Of a DNA stretch of 64,000 bases, positions 1 to 10,690 are shown piece after piece; position 1 is the first letter of the stretch; each line of letters opens with the position of its first letter. Source of the stretch: Dermatemys mawii (Eukaryota > Chordata > Testudines > Dermatemydidae); NCBI GenBank assembly GCA_007922305.1, contig ML677366.1:12213132-12277131 (forward strand). Direction: 5' to 3'. The notes below the pieces were generated by a model. That model was given only the letters and a program-made list of their open reading frames with translations. It ran no database searches and had not been told where the DNA came from. Both the position numbers and the translations under genes were made by a program.

Positions 1-924
1 TACCTTGTGCTTCAGTGCTGTTATGTGGCACCTGTGGTGTGGAAAATAAATCCCTCCCTTTTTGTTATTTACCCCGATGTTATGGTGATGGGAGCGAAGA
101 ACACAATTAAAGAGGATCTCACTTGAGCAGGATCCTGGCATCCAATGTGCTGAAGCAGTGCTACGCAGACTCTGTTGCTGACCAGTGTCAACCATGTTTC
201 GAGCGTAAAGTGATCCTGTGTAGCAGGGTGTGAACTATAGCAAACCAACGCACTGCAGCATAGTAGAGCTGGTGATGAATCTGGAGGAGAATGTATTTTA
301 TAATTAATTCTTAATGGACTAATAAGCCAAAGGTAAGTGCCAGTGGAAACAAGAGCATATTCTTTGAGAGAAAGGCCCCCTGCTCTCAGCGATACCCTTT
401 TCCTGCCCTCGCTTTTCAATATTTCCCAGCATGAATGCAATCAAACCACACTCGGAAACATTTTGAGCTCCATATTCACCACTTAGGACTGTCTGGGTAT
501 TCAAATTTCAAGGCTGTTTGAGCGAAGTCAAGTGTTCCAATGGACATCTTTCACCTTCAATAAGTACCTACTGCCCTCCAAAATCGTCAGGCTGATTAGT
601 GAGACTTTCAACCTCTGACTTTCGAATTATTGGGTTACACCTCTCCCTGTTACACTCTTGCCTGTGGGATGGGAAGGCTAATGCAGGGTGGGTGTTTTCC
701 TATGTTGCAAGAGGCAAGAAACAAATAAATTAGAGTCTTCTCTTGCATGTCAGATGCTATGCAGGGTGGCCTTTGATGGTTTTAACAAATCTGCAGGGGA
801 GCTGTAATATGTGAGATGCAATCTCTCCGTGGCAACAATACCATCTCTAGGAGATATGAAGTAGCTACACTACATCTGTCTGTCCTCCTGCATACAGACA
901 GTGTATCCCCTCACTCACTATGCC
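1..924. other. No gene or repeat recognised
   Basis: I see only short chance reading frames with no domain-like content. The base composition is ordinary for an AT-rich vertebrate intergenic or intronic stretch. Confidence 0.6.
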
Positions 925-1145
925 AGTAAGCCTTCATTGTTTTTACAGCGACATGGCTAACTTGAGTTAGCTCTCTCCATGTACATTCCTAGTGGAAACA
1001 AGGCACAGGTAGTTGTATCTCAGTGTAGTTAGTCAAGATCAACACCATGTGCCTGGATCTGAGATTTTCTTCCGCTAGCTACATTGAGGTAAAAACTACA
1101 GCCCCTTGTCTCCACTGTGATTATTTACAGTGAGATAGCTGTCTT
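925..1145. mobile_element. Foldback (inverted-repeat) DNA element, probable
   Basis: Two nested inverted repeats are visible. The outer arms are a GGAAACAAGG-like segment near 992-1012 and its complement near 1094-1120. An inner, near-palindromic TTACAGCGA...GTTAGC segment lies at 943-985, and a related TTACAGTGAGATAGCT copy lies at 1126-1141. This is typical of a non-autonomous DNA transposon. I found no clear TSD, so the boundaries are approximate. Confidence 0.4.
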
Positions 1146-1342
1146 GTTGTCAAAGCGCACCCTTTTTGGCAGTGACATATGGCTGCAATCTCTTCTCCCC
1201 TTCGTTCTTTGAGTCTAACCCTTTTTCGTCCAGACACAATTTAATAACACTTTTTAACAATCTTACCGGAATGTATAGAATGGTAGGGACAGGTGGGAAC
1301 TTGGTTAGTCCTCTCCAGAGTTTGTGCCAGTCTAGTTCAATG

Positions 1343-1350
1343 AACTAGGT
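1343..1350. repeat. TSD of the hAT-like element (second copy at 1651-1658)
   Basis: The octamer AACTAGGT is identical on both sides of the 1351-1650 element. Confidence 0.85.
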
Positions 1351-1650
1351 CTCTCCAGTCCTGGGTGCCGAAGGTGGCACGCGAGCTGATTTTCAATGGC
1401 ACTCACACTGCCCGGGTCCTGGCCACCGATTTGTGGGGCTCTGTATTTTAATTTAATTTTAAATGAAGTTTCTTAAACATTTTAAAAACCTTATTTACTT
1501 TACATCCAACAATAGTTTAGTTATACATTATGAACATATAGAAAGAGACCCTCTAAAAATATTAACATGTATTACTGACACGGAAAACCTTAAATTACAG
1601 TGAATAAATGAAGACTCAGCACACCATTTCTGAAAGGTTGCTGACCGCTG
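1351..1650 (-). mobile_element. hAT-like non-autonomous element, family 1, with an aberrant left end
   Basis: This 300-bp copy matches the elements at 17369, 29376 and 47857: a GGCACGCG block, a TTTTAATTTAATTTTAAATGAAG tract and a GGTTGC-GACC right end. The 8-bp AACTAGGT directly repeated at 1343-1350 and 1651-1658 is a perfect hAT-type TSD. The right end is normal for the family, but the expected CAGGGGTNGGCAACC left terminus is replaced by about a dozen unrelated bases. It has no coding capacity and must have been moved by a transposase supplied in trans. Confidence 0.85.
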
Positions 1651-1692
1651 AACTAGGTAGTTCACACAAGAGCGTGACTAGCAAATCCATAT

Positions 1693-1772
1693 GTCCTATG
1701 AGCCTGATGCAAGTTGATGGAAAAACTCCCATTGATTTCAGTGGACTTTGGATCAGGATCTTTCATAGTGAA
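1693..1772. repeat. Short imperfect palindromic repeat with a CCATTGA-type centre
   Basis: This is one of about ten short segments in the window in which ACTCCCATTGATTTCAGTGG-like sequence is flanked by inverted GGATCAGG or GGCCAGA-type ends. Other clear members are near 20047, 24680, 31800, 47490, 48450 and 54655. They look like decayed MITE-like elements. I do not recognise a named family. Confidence 0.4.
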
Positions 1773-1774
1773 GG

Positions 1775-3268
1775 CCAGATAAATTGGGCAGGCAGTAGAA
1801 CAGCTCCTTCCAATGTCTCTTAATAAAGTGAGTTAACACATCCTCTGTTTCCTTCTTTCATCACAACAAAGGGGCTTTACAAGTGGTCGAAGGGAAACAG
1901 AGTGGTGAGGAATTTAGGGAGAAGGAGATTAAGTGGAAGCAATGAGGGAAAAGGCTCTCAGGTTGTAAGACAGAACCCAGCTCAGCCTGCTGTAGGGAAA
2001 CTCACTTCTCCTGGCCCATTGTCATTCACTAAACAGCTCTGCTAAAGGTGGTCCTTTGCATCTGTACTGTTATAAGCTAATATTCACTGATAGCAGCTCT
2101 GCCAGTGCTGGTTGTTGCTGATACATCGTGCACAGGCAGTCATTAATCGATCTCTGACTAACAGCTCATCAGTGAAATCTTGCCCTAATTCTTTTCTGTT
2201 CGATCGTTTATGAGCATTTTGCGTGGGGGAGTGTGTTTGTGAAAAGTAGGGAGCAATAGCATAGCAGGCAGCATGGGCAGGTTTCATTCAAGGTTTCCCC
2301 CATCCCAAATCAGCCAGTGCACTCCAGCCCCCATAAGTGACCCCATGTTGTCCCTGTCGGAAAGCCCCACACATTTCTATTATACTTCAGTCCTGTCTTG
2401 CAGCAGCTGTTGTTTCAGTCCTGGGCCCTTGTACAGCCCTGCCAATTCACCCCACTCCCTGATCTGCAGTATCCCCCGCTACTGTGCACTGGAGCATACA
2501 CAACAGACACACGACTCTTGTAAATCAATTCAGTCCTGACCTGCAACACCCCTGGGATCCCATTCGCAAGCCTCTGTGCTGCTAGCTAGTTGGGCCTGAC
2601 TTTGAAGGACATTCTCATGAGTGTTGTACAGTAGTTGTTAAAAGGGCTCTTCAAACACCCATGTTAATCTATTAAACTTCATTGTTGTGTGTGTGTGGGG
2701 GGGGTGCTTTTTGTGAATGTGTGTATGTGTGTCTGAGTGCATGTGAGTGTGCAGAGGTTTGTTCTTATTATTATTGACAGTGTTTATTATCTGAAGATTG
2801 CAATCTGTAGCTGGTCGTTGCAGGATCTGTCTCTCTTCTAATGGCTGTCACTTCCCACTTATTCTGACTTATAGCTTGCTGAAAAATGAGTATCCTATAG
2901 GGTAGAAAGCACTATGTGCCGTTTTATATGGCAGTACATACACCAATGAAAGATAACAGCCAGTCTTATTTGGGTTGGGCAAATGGCAGAGGGAGATCGG
3001 CAGACCGTATAAGCAACAAAAAGGCAACAAAAGTGGAGAAGTGGAGGGGAAGGGAAATGCTGGCGTGTGCCATGACAGTATTTACATGAATTTGACTTCT
3101 GAGTCCTGTAGTTTGGACCAAAACTGTTCATCTGATATTCTGCAGTACAAAGAGAAGTACTTGCTGAGTACCATAGACGTTTTTATATAGTAGAGTGCAC
3201 ATTACTTTTTGCAGCACCCTAGAGTGAAACTTTAAGCCCAGGGCTGAGCAGCTCAGCATGGTTTTAAA
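1775..3268. other. No gene recognised; short GT-rich tract
   Basis: A degenerate (GT)n and G-run tract lies at about 2687-2750. No reading frame here resembles a known protein. Confidence 0.5.
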
Positions 3269-3617
3269 CATAGGTGCCGACTCTGTGGGTGCACTGGGGC
3301 TCCGCCTCCTCCCCTGAGGTGTCCGTGGTGTCCTGCTTCTCCCATTTCCCTCTCAGCGCTTGTGCTGTGAAACAGCTGTTTCACATGGCTGGGAGGGAGG
3401 GGGGAGGAGGGGGGAATGTTGCACGCTGGGGGGAGGAGGCGGGGCCGAGGTGGGGATTTGGGGATGGGTTTCAGTAGGGGCAAGGAGGAGGCGGAGTTGG
3501 GGCGGGGAATTTGGGGAAGGGGCTGGAATGGAGACAGGGAAGGGGTGGAGTTGGGGCAGGGCCGGGGGCGGGGGGTGTGCGAGCACCCACCGGAGCCGGG
3601 GAAAGTTGACGCCTATG
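3269..3617. mobile_element. hAT-like non-autonomous element, GC-rich (family 5)
   Basis: The termini are CATAGGTGCCGACT and, on the other side, AGTTGACGCCTATG, which form inverted repeats. The flanks GTTTTAAA (3261-3268) and GTTTTGAA (3618-3625) agree at 7 of 8 positions, as expected for a hAT TSD. The interior is a G-rich purine block that yields several overlapping open frames on both strands. These are compositional artefacts, not genes. Confidence 0.75.
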
Positions 3618-3625
3618 GTTTTGAA

Positions 3626-4390
3626 TGTCTCAATTCTTATCAAAGCTAAGGTGTCCTAAGGAGTTACGTATAGAAGACCTGATCCTGTCAAATGCTGAAC
3701 AGCCTTTGCCAACCCTATTTTATATAGCACGCTTCATCATATAGCAGCTTAGTGGTGCTCAGATCTTGAGAGGTGTGGAGCACCTGTTGAGCACCTGCTA
3801 TTCTCATTAACTACAATGGAAGCTGCAGAATATGCTAGAGAGGAAATGAGGGTGTTTAGTTACATGTGAAAAATAGTCGAGCCAGAGAAACCATCACATG
3901 ACATGTCATTAGCCACTTCAGCCCCAGTTTCAGAGTTTGAATCTTGAACATTCAGAACTAATGATTTGTGAGCTATCCATATCTGAGAATTACAACCCTG
4001 GTAATTGGCAAACAGGAAAACAGGAAAATGTTGTCTAATGCATTATTTGCTGTGAATTATTTGCTGTTCTCTAGTAATGATATTTATATATCAATCATTA
4101 ACAAGAATATTAGTTTGTGTTTCAGTCGAGGGAAATTTGGGAGTGTTGTGATATTGTCAGTCAAAGCTGGACATTATCCTGTCCTCGTTCTTGACCTTAC
4201 TTTCTCAGACACTAGAAGTGTTTCCCAAAGGATGGGGTGAGCACCTTAGGAAAAGCACAAAGGACTGGCTGGGAGGAATGTACGGGTCTCTCAATTGTCC
4301 CCCAGAGTGTTATTTTTCTTTCTTTCTGAATAAGACATAAGCCCTAAATCTCTGTGTCTCAGTTCCCCACTAAGATGGGGATACAACTAT
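3626..4390. other. No gene or clear repeat recognised
   Basis: The longest frames here encode low-complexity or leucine/isoleucine-rich products without a recognisable domain. Confidence 0.5.
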
Positions 4391-4394
4391 ATAC

Positions 4395-4510
4395 TTTCTT
4401 CTACCATTTGTGTTGTTTCTTTAATTGTAAGATCTTTGGGGCAGGGTCTGGCTCTTTATTATGTGTATATATAGGGTACATGCTCTTGTATACAAATGAG
4501 CAATAATAGG
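4395..4510 (-). repeat. Old SINE/LINE-type 3' tail fragment
   Basis: The segment has the widespread amniote tail pattern of TAAGATCTTTGGGGCAGGG, then TGTATATA and TACAAATGAG. Related tails in the opposite orientation lie near 19175, 20135, 22330 and 63785. I cannot name the parent family with certainty. Confidence 0.45.
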
Positions 4511-4585
4511 AATTCCAACCACCTTGAAACACATATTGTTAAATATCTGAATGAGAAGGTGAAAAAGTCACCTGTTGAGTCATAT

Positions 4586-4897
4586 CTACACCCAATGATG
4601 AATCTGAATCTTTTCTAATACCAGTATATCCTTTTTGAGATGAGGAGACCACATTTGTACACAGTATTCAAGATGTGGGCGCACCATGGATTTGTATAAG
4701 GGCAGTAAGATATTTGCTGTCTTATTCTGTATCCCTTTTTTAATGATTCCTAGCATCCTGTTTTCTTTTTTGACTGCCACTGCACACTGCGTGGACGTCT
4801 TCAGAGAACTATCCATGATGACTCCAAGATCTTTTTCCTGGTTAGTTGTAGCTAAATTAGCCCCCATCATATTGTATGTAGAGGTTATTTTTTCCAA
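4586..4897 (-). pseudogene. CR1 reverse transcriptase, thumb part, C-terminally truncated
   Basis: The 103 codons contain KDLGVIMDSSLK, LYKSMVRPHLEYCVQ and WSPHLKKDILVLEKIQ, the conserved thumb block of CR1 RTs. After LEKIQ the usual continuation is lost and the frame ends within five residues. The block is in a different frame from the palm part, so at least one indel separates them. Confidence 0.87.
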
Positions 4898-4934
4898 TGT
4901 GCATTATTGTACATTTATCCACATTAAATTTCAT

Positions 4935-5333
4935 TTACCATTTTGTTGCCCAATCATTTAGTTTCATGAGATCTTTTTGAAGTTCTTCACAGTCTGCTTG
5001 GGTCTTAACTATTTTGAGCAGTTTAGTATCATTTGCAAACTTTGCTATCTCACTGTTTACCCCTTCCTCCAAATCATTGATGAATAAGTTGAACTGGATT
5101 GGTCCTAGGACTGACCTTTGGGGAACACCACTAGTTACCCCTCTCCATTCTGAAAATTTACCATTTATTCCTATCCTTTGTTCTCTGTCTTTTAACCAGT
5201 TCTCAATCCATGAAAGGATCTTCCCTCTTATCCCATGGCAACTTAATTTACATAAGAGCCTTTGGTGAGGGGTCTTGTCAAAGGCTTTCTGGAAATCTAA
5301 GTACACTATGTCCACTGGATCCCCCTTGTCCAC
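4935..5333 (-). pseudogene. CR1 reverse transcriptase, palm part with damaged active site
   Basis: The 132 codons include DFQKAFDKTPH (normally DFSKAFDTVPH), GVPQRSVLGP (normally GVPQGSVLGP) and FANDTKL where the polymerase active site should read FADDTKL. One of the two adjacent catalytic aspartates is therefore asparagine, which would abolish polymerisation even without the frame breaks. The frame is the same as in the upstream 5753-5391 block. Confidence 0.9.
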
Positions 5334-5390
5334 ATGTTTGTTGACCTCTTCAAAGAACTCTAATAGATTAGTAAGACATGATTACCATTT

Positions 5391-5753
5391 TCAGAAACCA
5401 TGCTGACTTTTGCCCAACAATTTATGTTCTTCTATGTGCCTGACAATTTTATTCTTTACTATCGTTTCAATTAATTTGCCCGGTATGGATGTTGGACTTA
5501 TCGGTCTGTAATTGTCGGGATCACCTCTAGAGCCCTTTTTAAATATTGGTATTACATTAGCTATCTTCCAGTCATTGGGTACAGAAGGCAATTTAAAGGA
5601 CGGGTTACAAACCCTAGTTAATAGTTCCGCAATTTCACATTTGAGTTCTTTCAGAACTCTTGGGTGAATGCCATCTGGTCCTGGTGACTTGTTACAGTTA
5701 AGTTTATCAATTAGTTCCAAAACCTCCTCTAATGATGCTTCAGTCTGTGACAA
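5391..5753 (-). pseudogene. CR1 reverse transcriptase, fingers part
   Basis: The 120 codons carry the early RT signatures KSPGPDGIHPRVLKEL and DNYRPIS, the latter normally NYRPVS in CR1. The frame continues downstream into the 5333-4935 block but is broken by in-frame stops just after QHGF, where active elements read through. It is part of the decayed CR1 copy. Confidence 0.88.
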
Positions 5754-6018
5754 TTCCTCAGATTTGTCACCTACAAAGATGGCTCAGGTTTGGAAATCTC
5801 CCTAACGTCCTCAGCCATGAAGACTGAAGCAAAGAATTCATTTAGTTTCTCTGCAATGACTTAATTGTCTTTAAGTGCTCCTTTTGTATCTCTATCATCC
5901 AGGGGCCCCACTGGTTGTTTAGCAGGCTTCCTGCTTCTGACTTATTTAAAAAACATTTTATTATTATCTTTTGAGTTTTTGGCTAGCTGTTTTTCAAACT
6001 CCATTTTGGCTTTTCTTA

Positions 6019-6975
6019 TTACATTTTTATACTTAATTTGTCAGTGTTTATGCTCCTCTCTGTTACCTCACTAGGATGTGACTTCCACTTTTTAAGAGAT
6101 GCCTTTTTATCTACCACTGCTTCTTTTACATGGTTTTTAAGCCATGGTGGCTCTTTTTCAGTTCTTTGACTTTGTTTTTTAATTTGGGGTGTACATTTAT
6201 GTTGGGCCTCTATTATGGTGTCTTTGAAAAGTGTCCATGAAGCTTGCAGGGATTTCACTTTAGACACTTTACCTATTAATTTCCGTTTAACTAACCCCCT
6301 CATTTTTGCATAGTTCCCCTTTCTGAAATCAAATGCCACAGTTTTGGGCTGCTGAGGAGTTGTTCCCACCACAGGTATGTTAAATGTTGTTATATTACAA
6401 TCGCTATTTCCAAGCGGTCGTGTTATAGTCACCTCTTGGACCAGCTCCTGCGCTCCACTCAGGACTAAATCAAGAGTTGCCTCTCCCATTGTGGGTTCCT
6501 CTACCAGTTGCTCCAAGAAGCAGTCATTTAAAGTGTTGAGGAATTTTATCTCTGCATTTCGTCCTGAGGTGACATGTACCCAGTCAATATGGGGATAATT
6601 GAAATCCCCCACTGTTACTGAGTTCTTTATTTTGATAGCCTCTCTAATCTCCCTTAGCATTTCATCATCACTCTCACTGTCCTGATCAGGTGGTCGATAA
6701 TAGATTCCTATTGTTATATTCTTATTAGAACATGGAATTACTATCCATAGAGATTCTATGGAACATGTGGATTCATTTAAGATTTTTACTTCATTTGATT
6801 CTACATTTTCTTTCACATATAGTGCCACCCTCCTGTAAGAGAAGTCTATCCAATCCACGTGCTCCTCTGCAGCGATGGACTTTCCCCCATCTCTTAGTTT
6901 AAACATGCAAGTCTGCTTTTGCTTGCAGACACATGCTGTTGCTTTTGCAAATGAATTCTTTGAAGACCCAAACAA
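6019..6975 (-). pseudogene. CR1 ORF2 endonuclease domain remnant
   Basis: The 318-codon open frame contains VALYVKE near the domain start, SLW and IYYRPP, then GDFNYPHIDW (6580-6609), the catalytic-loop motif of AP-like LINE endonucleases. The late SDH motif (usually GNSDHN) reads GNSDCN at about 6396-6412, so the catalytic histidine appears replaced by cysteine. The first 40 or so codons (6975 to about 6845) do not resemble CR1 and are probably flanking sequence read in frame. The domain nicks target DNA in active elements, but this copy is presumably dead. It continues into the RT part after a frame change. Confidence 0.85.
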
Positions 6976-8425
6976 CTGCTCACAGGCTCTGCAGCCAATT
7001 TTTGGTTTTGGAGGTTCCTTTAAAATTTGATTCTGAAGCTCCAGAACGTTTTTCTCAGTGTTCTGTTGCCTTCTTTATCCCATGTCATCAGCCTTCTTTT
7101 TCGTGCAGACTCCCTGATGCTGCTATGGCACTTGATTGTTCTTTCCCCTTCACTGTCTCCATATCATGGGACTCCAAGCTCTTCAAATCTGTGTTCAGTA
7201 ATACACATCAAAGAGGAGATTAGGTTGGAAAAGAGAGTAGAAAATATTACCTGGCCCACTCAGATAAACCTGAGACAAAGCCAGAGCACTGCTGATCTTT
7301 ATAGAGTCCTGGTTATTACACTGGATTCTACTTGACTTTTACCCCTACCATTAAAATATGGTTATAGTTCAGAAACGTTTGACAGTAAAGATTATCTTGT
7401 GTGGCGTCATTTTCAATCTTTGTCAATAACACCCAGATCCAATTTTCTTACTTTAAAAGTCAAAGGATAATTTTTTTCACCTCTAGCTCCAGCATCTCAT
7501 CTTGCTACCAAACTGGCTATTTTCTGCCTCCTATATTATCACCAATATAAAGCAATTGCATCTGAGCACAGTATTTCCTTGTCAGTTCTTGAGGAGTAAT
7601 GATTTTGCTTGTGTAACAGAATCACTCCTGGATTTCTGTTTCTGATAGTTGCACCAAAATTCTGTGGTGTTAATTAATTCTTCCTAATTTACATGTTATA
7701 TGCTCCTGAACTTTTGGCATAAGGGAGACGGGCTACCGAATATACTACTATCTTTCCTTTTCCTAAATCCCCATAATTAGCACTGCCTGCTTAATGTCTG
7801 ATACACTCTTTGTGTGACTATCATGACTAGACCAAGCAAATAGTGCAAAAAATTTCCTGCAGATATGAGTTAGAACATTCACAAATTTGTTTTGATCATC
7901 ATCATATTCCTTTCGTGCTGACTTTCCACTAACGTTCTATCTGGAGGGGAATTTAATTATAAAAAATAAAAGTTGCCTCTGAAATTCATTTTCACATAGG
8001 GGCTTTCAGAGTAACAGGGAACTGGAAGCGCAGATTCCAGAATATTCCTGGAAAGCAAATGAAGTGTTTGTAATCTCACATATTTTCAGTTCTGAAAATT
8101 AAACTCCTCTGGGAAAGAAACAGAAACCTACACTGTGCCCTAATAGTGCATTACAAAACCATTGGAGAGAATCACAATCTATTCATGGATTGTTCACCAA
8201 CAAGAAAGCAGGCAAAATTTGCAGAACAAATTATTAGTCCTTAGTTATTCTTGTTATAGCGAGGAACATTTTATGAAGAGGGAGTTGTCAGGGAGATACC
8301 AGTGAAGTTGGACACTTTCTATAAGCTGGTAGCCTGGGACCAACCGCCTTACGAAAGTGGGAAGAATACAGTACTCACATTGGTGAATTTTCAAAATGGG
8401 ACCACTGGAACTCATGTACACCATC
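6976..8425. other. No gene recognised
   Basis: Frames at 6933-7335 encode serine/leucine-rich products with no domain. The rest is AT-rich unique sequence. Confidence 0.5.
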
Positions 8426-8430
8426 CTTTT

Positions 8431-8510
8431 TCATAGATTCATAGATTTGTTTAAGGCCAGAAGGATCCATTTTGTTGGACCTCAGACCCAGATAGGCTTG
8501 TATAAGAATT
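8431..8510 (-). repeat. CR1 3'-end fragment
   Basis: ATTCATAGATT followed by TTTAAGGCCAGAAGGATCCA is the reverse complement of the tandem tail and 3' UTR of sauropsid CR1 elements. Only a short stretch is recognisable. Confidence 0.6.
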
Positions 8511-8604
8511 TTTGCATGCAAACTTGCAAAAGGAGAGACAAAAAGGGTGAGGTAAAACCCACATCTTCAACAACCACCACCAACCCATTAAACTGTCTCT
8601 AGAT

Positions 8605-8658
8605 ATGGAAGTTGGTCCAATAAAAGAAATTACTTCACCCACTTTGTCTCTCTCATTT
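8605..8658 (+). repeat. Penelope-like element terminal fragment
   Basis: AAGTTGGTCCAATAAAAG, then TTACTTCACCCACTTTGTC and TCTCTCAT, matches the reverse complement of the PLE terminal region at 42505-42560. It is a short 3'-end remnant of that family. Confidence 0.65.
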
Positions 8659-8659
8659 A

Positions 8660-10416
8660 GTCATTTCAGCACAACTCTGGGTATGGCCACTTTTAGTTCT
8701 GAATCGTTTGTTACCTATCTTAGTGAGCTGACTTTAGCCTCTTTTAGTTCAAAAGAACAGTGCTCACACACAAACGTGCACTGAAATCATGAAAGCGGTT
8801 TTAGGAAACGGATTCAGTTAAGGATATAAGTTTGTGTTTAAACCAGCCTATAGGGTTTGGCTCATCTCTCGGTGAAGGCAAGTAAGACTCCTGTTGAGTT
8901 CAATATGGGCTCGGTAGGGGCTTGAAGGATGCATGTGATGGTTTCTACACAGATCTTTAAAGATGAAGGGCTAGTGCAGCAGCTGAAGCAGACACACCTG
9001 AAGGATTCATTCTCTTAAGCCTACTATCCATTTTGGCTCTTTCAGTCCTCTCCTTCAAGCAAGGAAATAAAAAGAGAAAGAAAGAAACATCAAAAAGGCT
9101 TTCCCCCCCCCCCTCAGGAAAAGCACGAGAGGAAGAAATTGTTAAGAACCACTGAATGTATCTTTCAGTAGGAAGCCGCAAACACTTGATGTATCTTGTT
9201 GGCATCAGCTTTGCTCATGCTTTATTGTTCCCATCATCTAGTGTTTTTATTAAAGAATAATAAAAATAAAGCACGAGACCTTTTTCTCTTCTCTGTGCCA
9301 TTCTTCTCCATTGGACGCAAAGGGAGATAGCACTTTTCAAGGAAGGATAACAAAACCATGAAAACAGAAGCAAAGGCAGAGAAGCCGCCTGCATTCATGT
9401 TGCTCAGCACTCTTCTGCTTAATCAAGTGCTTCTCCAGTTTTGCATTTTGCTCACACTCTGATCCTATTGATGCTGAACTTTCTGTGAAATCAAGCTATT
9501 GTACCTTGGCTTTTAATTAGATTAAAGCTCCCTTGCAAAACAGCCTCTTAGGTGGATCAACAGGCTAAAAGGAAAAACACACCAGTGTTAGAGATGGGGG
9601 AATAAACCCACACCAAAAATAGAGCTAGGGTGAGAAGCAAATGGGGCTAAAATGATGCCATTTAACCCCACTCGATCAGCTTGACTTCCCAGAATAAGGA
9701 GTAAATCTCACCACACCATGGGTATACACGGAGTTTGGCTCCAAGTCCTGGCCCTACCAGATTGCTAGGCCTGACCTGAGACCTGTTAGTTTTCACGAAA
9801 GTTAAAGTAACCTCAGAGAATGACGTTCCTACCACTTTGATGCAGCATTTACTCACCATGGCTGAGCCAGAAGAGCAGAAAGGCAGCGGCACACCTAGCC
9901 CCAATGTGGACCAGGCTCGGGGCACTGTCTCTGTGGCCTGGGACTGTACCTACGCTGCTGGGTTTATTGTGGAGAAGGGAATGGGATTTATTGCTTCAGC
10001 GTCGGGGGTCATGAAGTGGCCAATATGTATATGGCACCCGTCATAGAATCAAAACTTTCTCCTCTTAGTGTCATATTGCTTGAAACTAATAGCTCAATAA
10101 GCTGACGTGTCAGGGACTTTTGCTTTTAGGATGGCTGCTTTGTCATATGTGGCAAAGGCCTGGGTGACCATCATGGGTCACCAGGGTAACCATCATGCTA
10201 AATGTACCAAGGGTCCAACTTGTACGGGATGGTGGGATAGAGAAAATTACAATTAATAAACCCTTTAAAGATTCCCCCAAATAGCTTTCTCTATATGAGT
10301 GCCATAGCTTTAAAGTCTCCATTCTTGAGCCCTTCCAGGGCTAGAAACAAATGCAGCCTGTCACAGTGGACATCTGGGACTCTCCCTTTTCCAGTGATAG
10401 AAAGCTCCTATTTCTA
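8660..10416. other. No gene recognised; possible conserved block near 9200-9560
   Basis: A C-run and GA-rich stretch lies at about 9060-9120. The part around 9200-9560 is free of recognisable repeats and contains TTTTAATTAGATTAAA-type homeodomain-like sites. No coding exon is evident. Confidence 0.4.
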
Positions 10417-10690
10417 GGGCCTAGTCTACACCTAAAATACCAACCATCATGGCTATCTCTAGCTGGGTTGTAAGAAAACCCCTACACCATAATGACATAG
10501 CTTGACTGATAAAACCCCCAGTGTAGAAACAGCTATGCCTACAGAAGAGGACTACCGTCAACATCACTAATGTCATTTGGGGAAGTGGTGTTCTTATATG
10601 GGCAGAACTCTTCCTTCTGTCAGCGTACCCTGCATCTGCACTAGGGGGCTCTGCTAGCATAGCTATGTTGACACACACTCTGTAGGGCAG
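10417..10690. mobile_element. Non-autonomous DNA transposon fragment (CTAGTCTACAC type)
   Basis: The left end GGGCCTAGTCTACACCTAAA and internal inverted blocks such as GCTAGCATAGCTATGTTGACA resemble turtle elements with GGCCTAGTCTACAC termini. The right terminus is decayed and I found no TSD. The minus-strand open frame at 10421-10678 is an accident of this repeat. Confidence 0.5.

Larger units (their letters stand above)
4600..6845 (-). mobile_element. CR1-type LINE retrotransposon (Jockey superfamily), decayed and missing its 3' end
   Basis: Reading on the minus strand, an apurinic-endonuclease domain (about 6840-6020) is followed by a reverse transcriptase (about 5755-4600). The order and motifs match ORF2 of CR1 LINEs, which move by nicking the target and priming cDNA there. 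Frame changes occur between 6019 and 5753 and between 4935 and 4897. Two in-frame stops lie around 5360-5393. The RT thumb stops near 4590 without the usual C-terminal end, 3' UTR or short tandem tail. This is unusual, because CR1 copies are normally truncated at the 5' end. The 5' limit near 6845 is approximate. It cannot encode active protein. Confidence 0.9.

Noticed and set aside
3353..3659. Four overlapping proline- or glycine-rich frames
   Set aside because: They are produced by the G-rich interior of the hAT-like element at 3269-3617.
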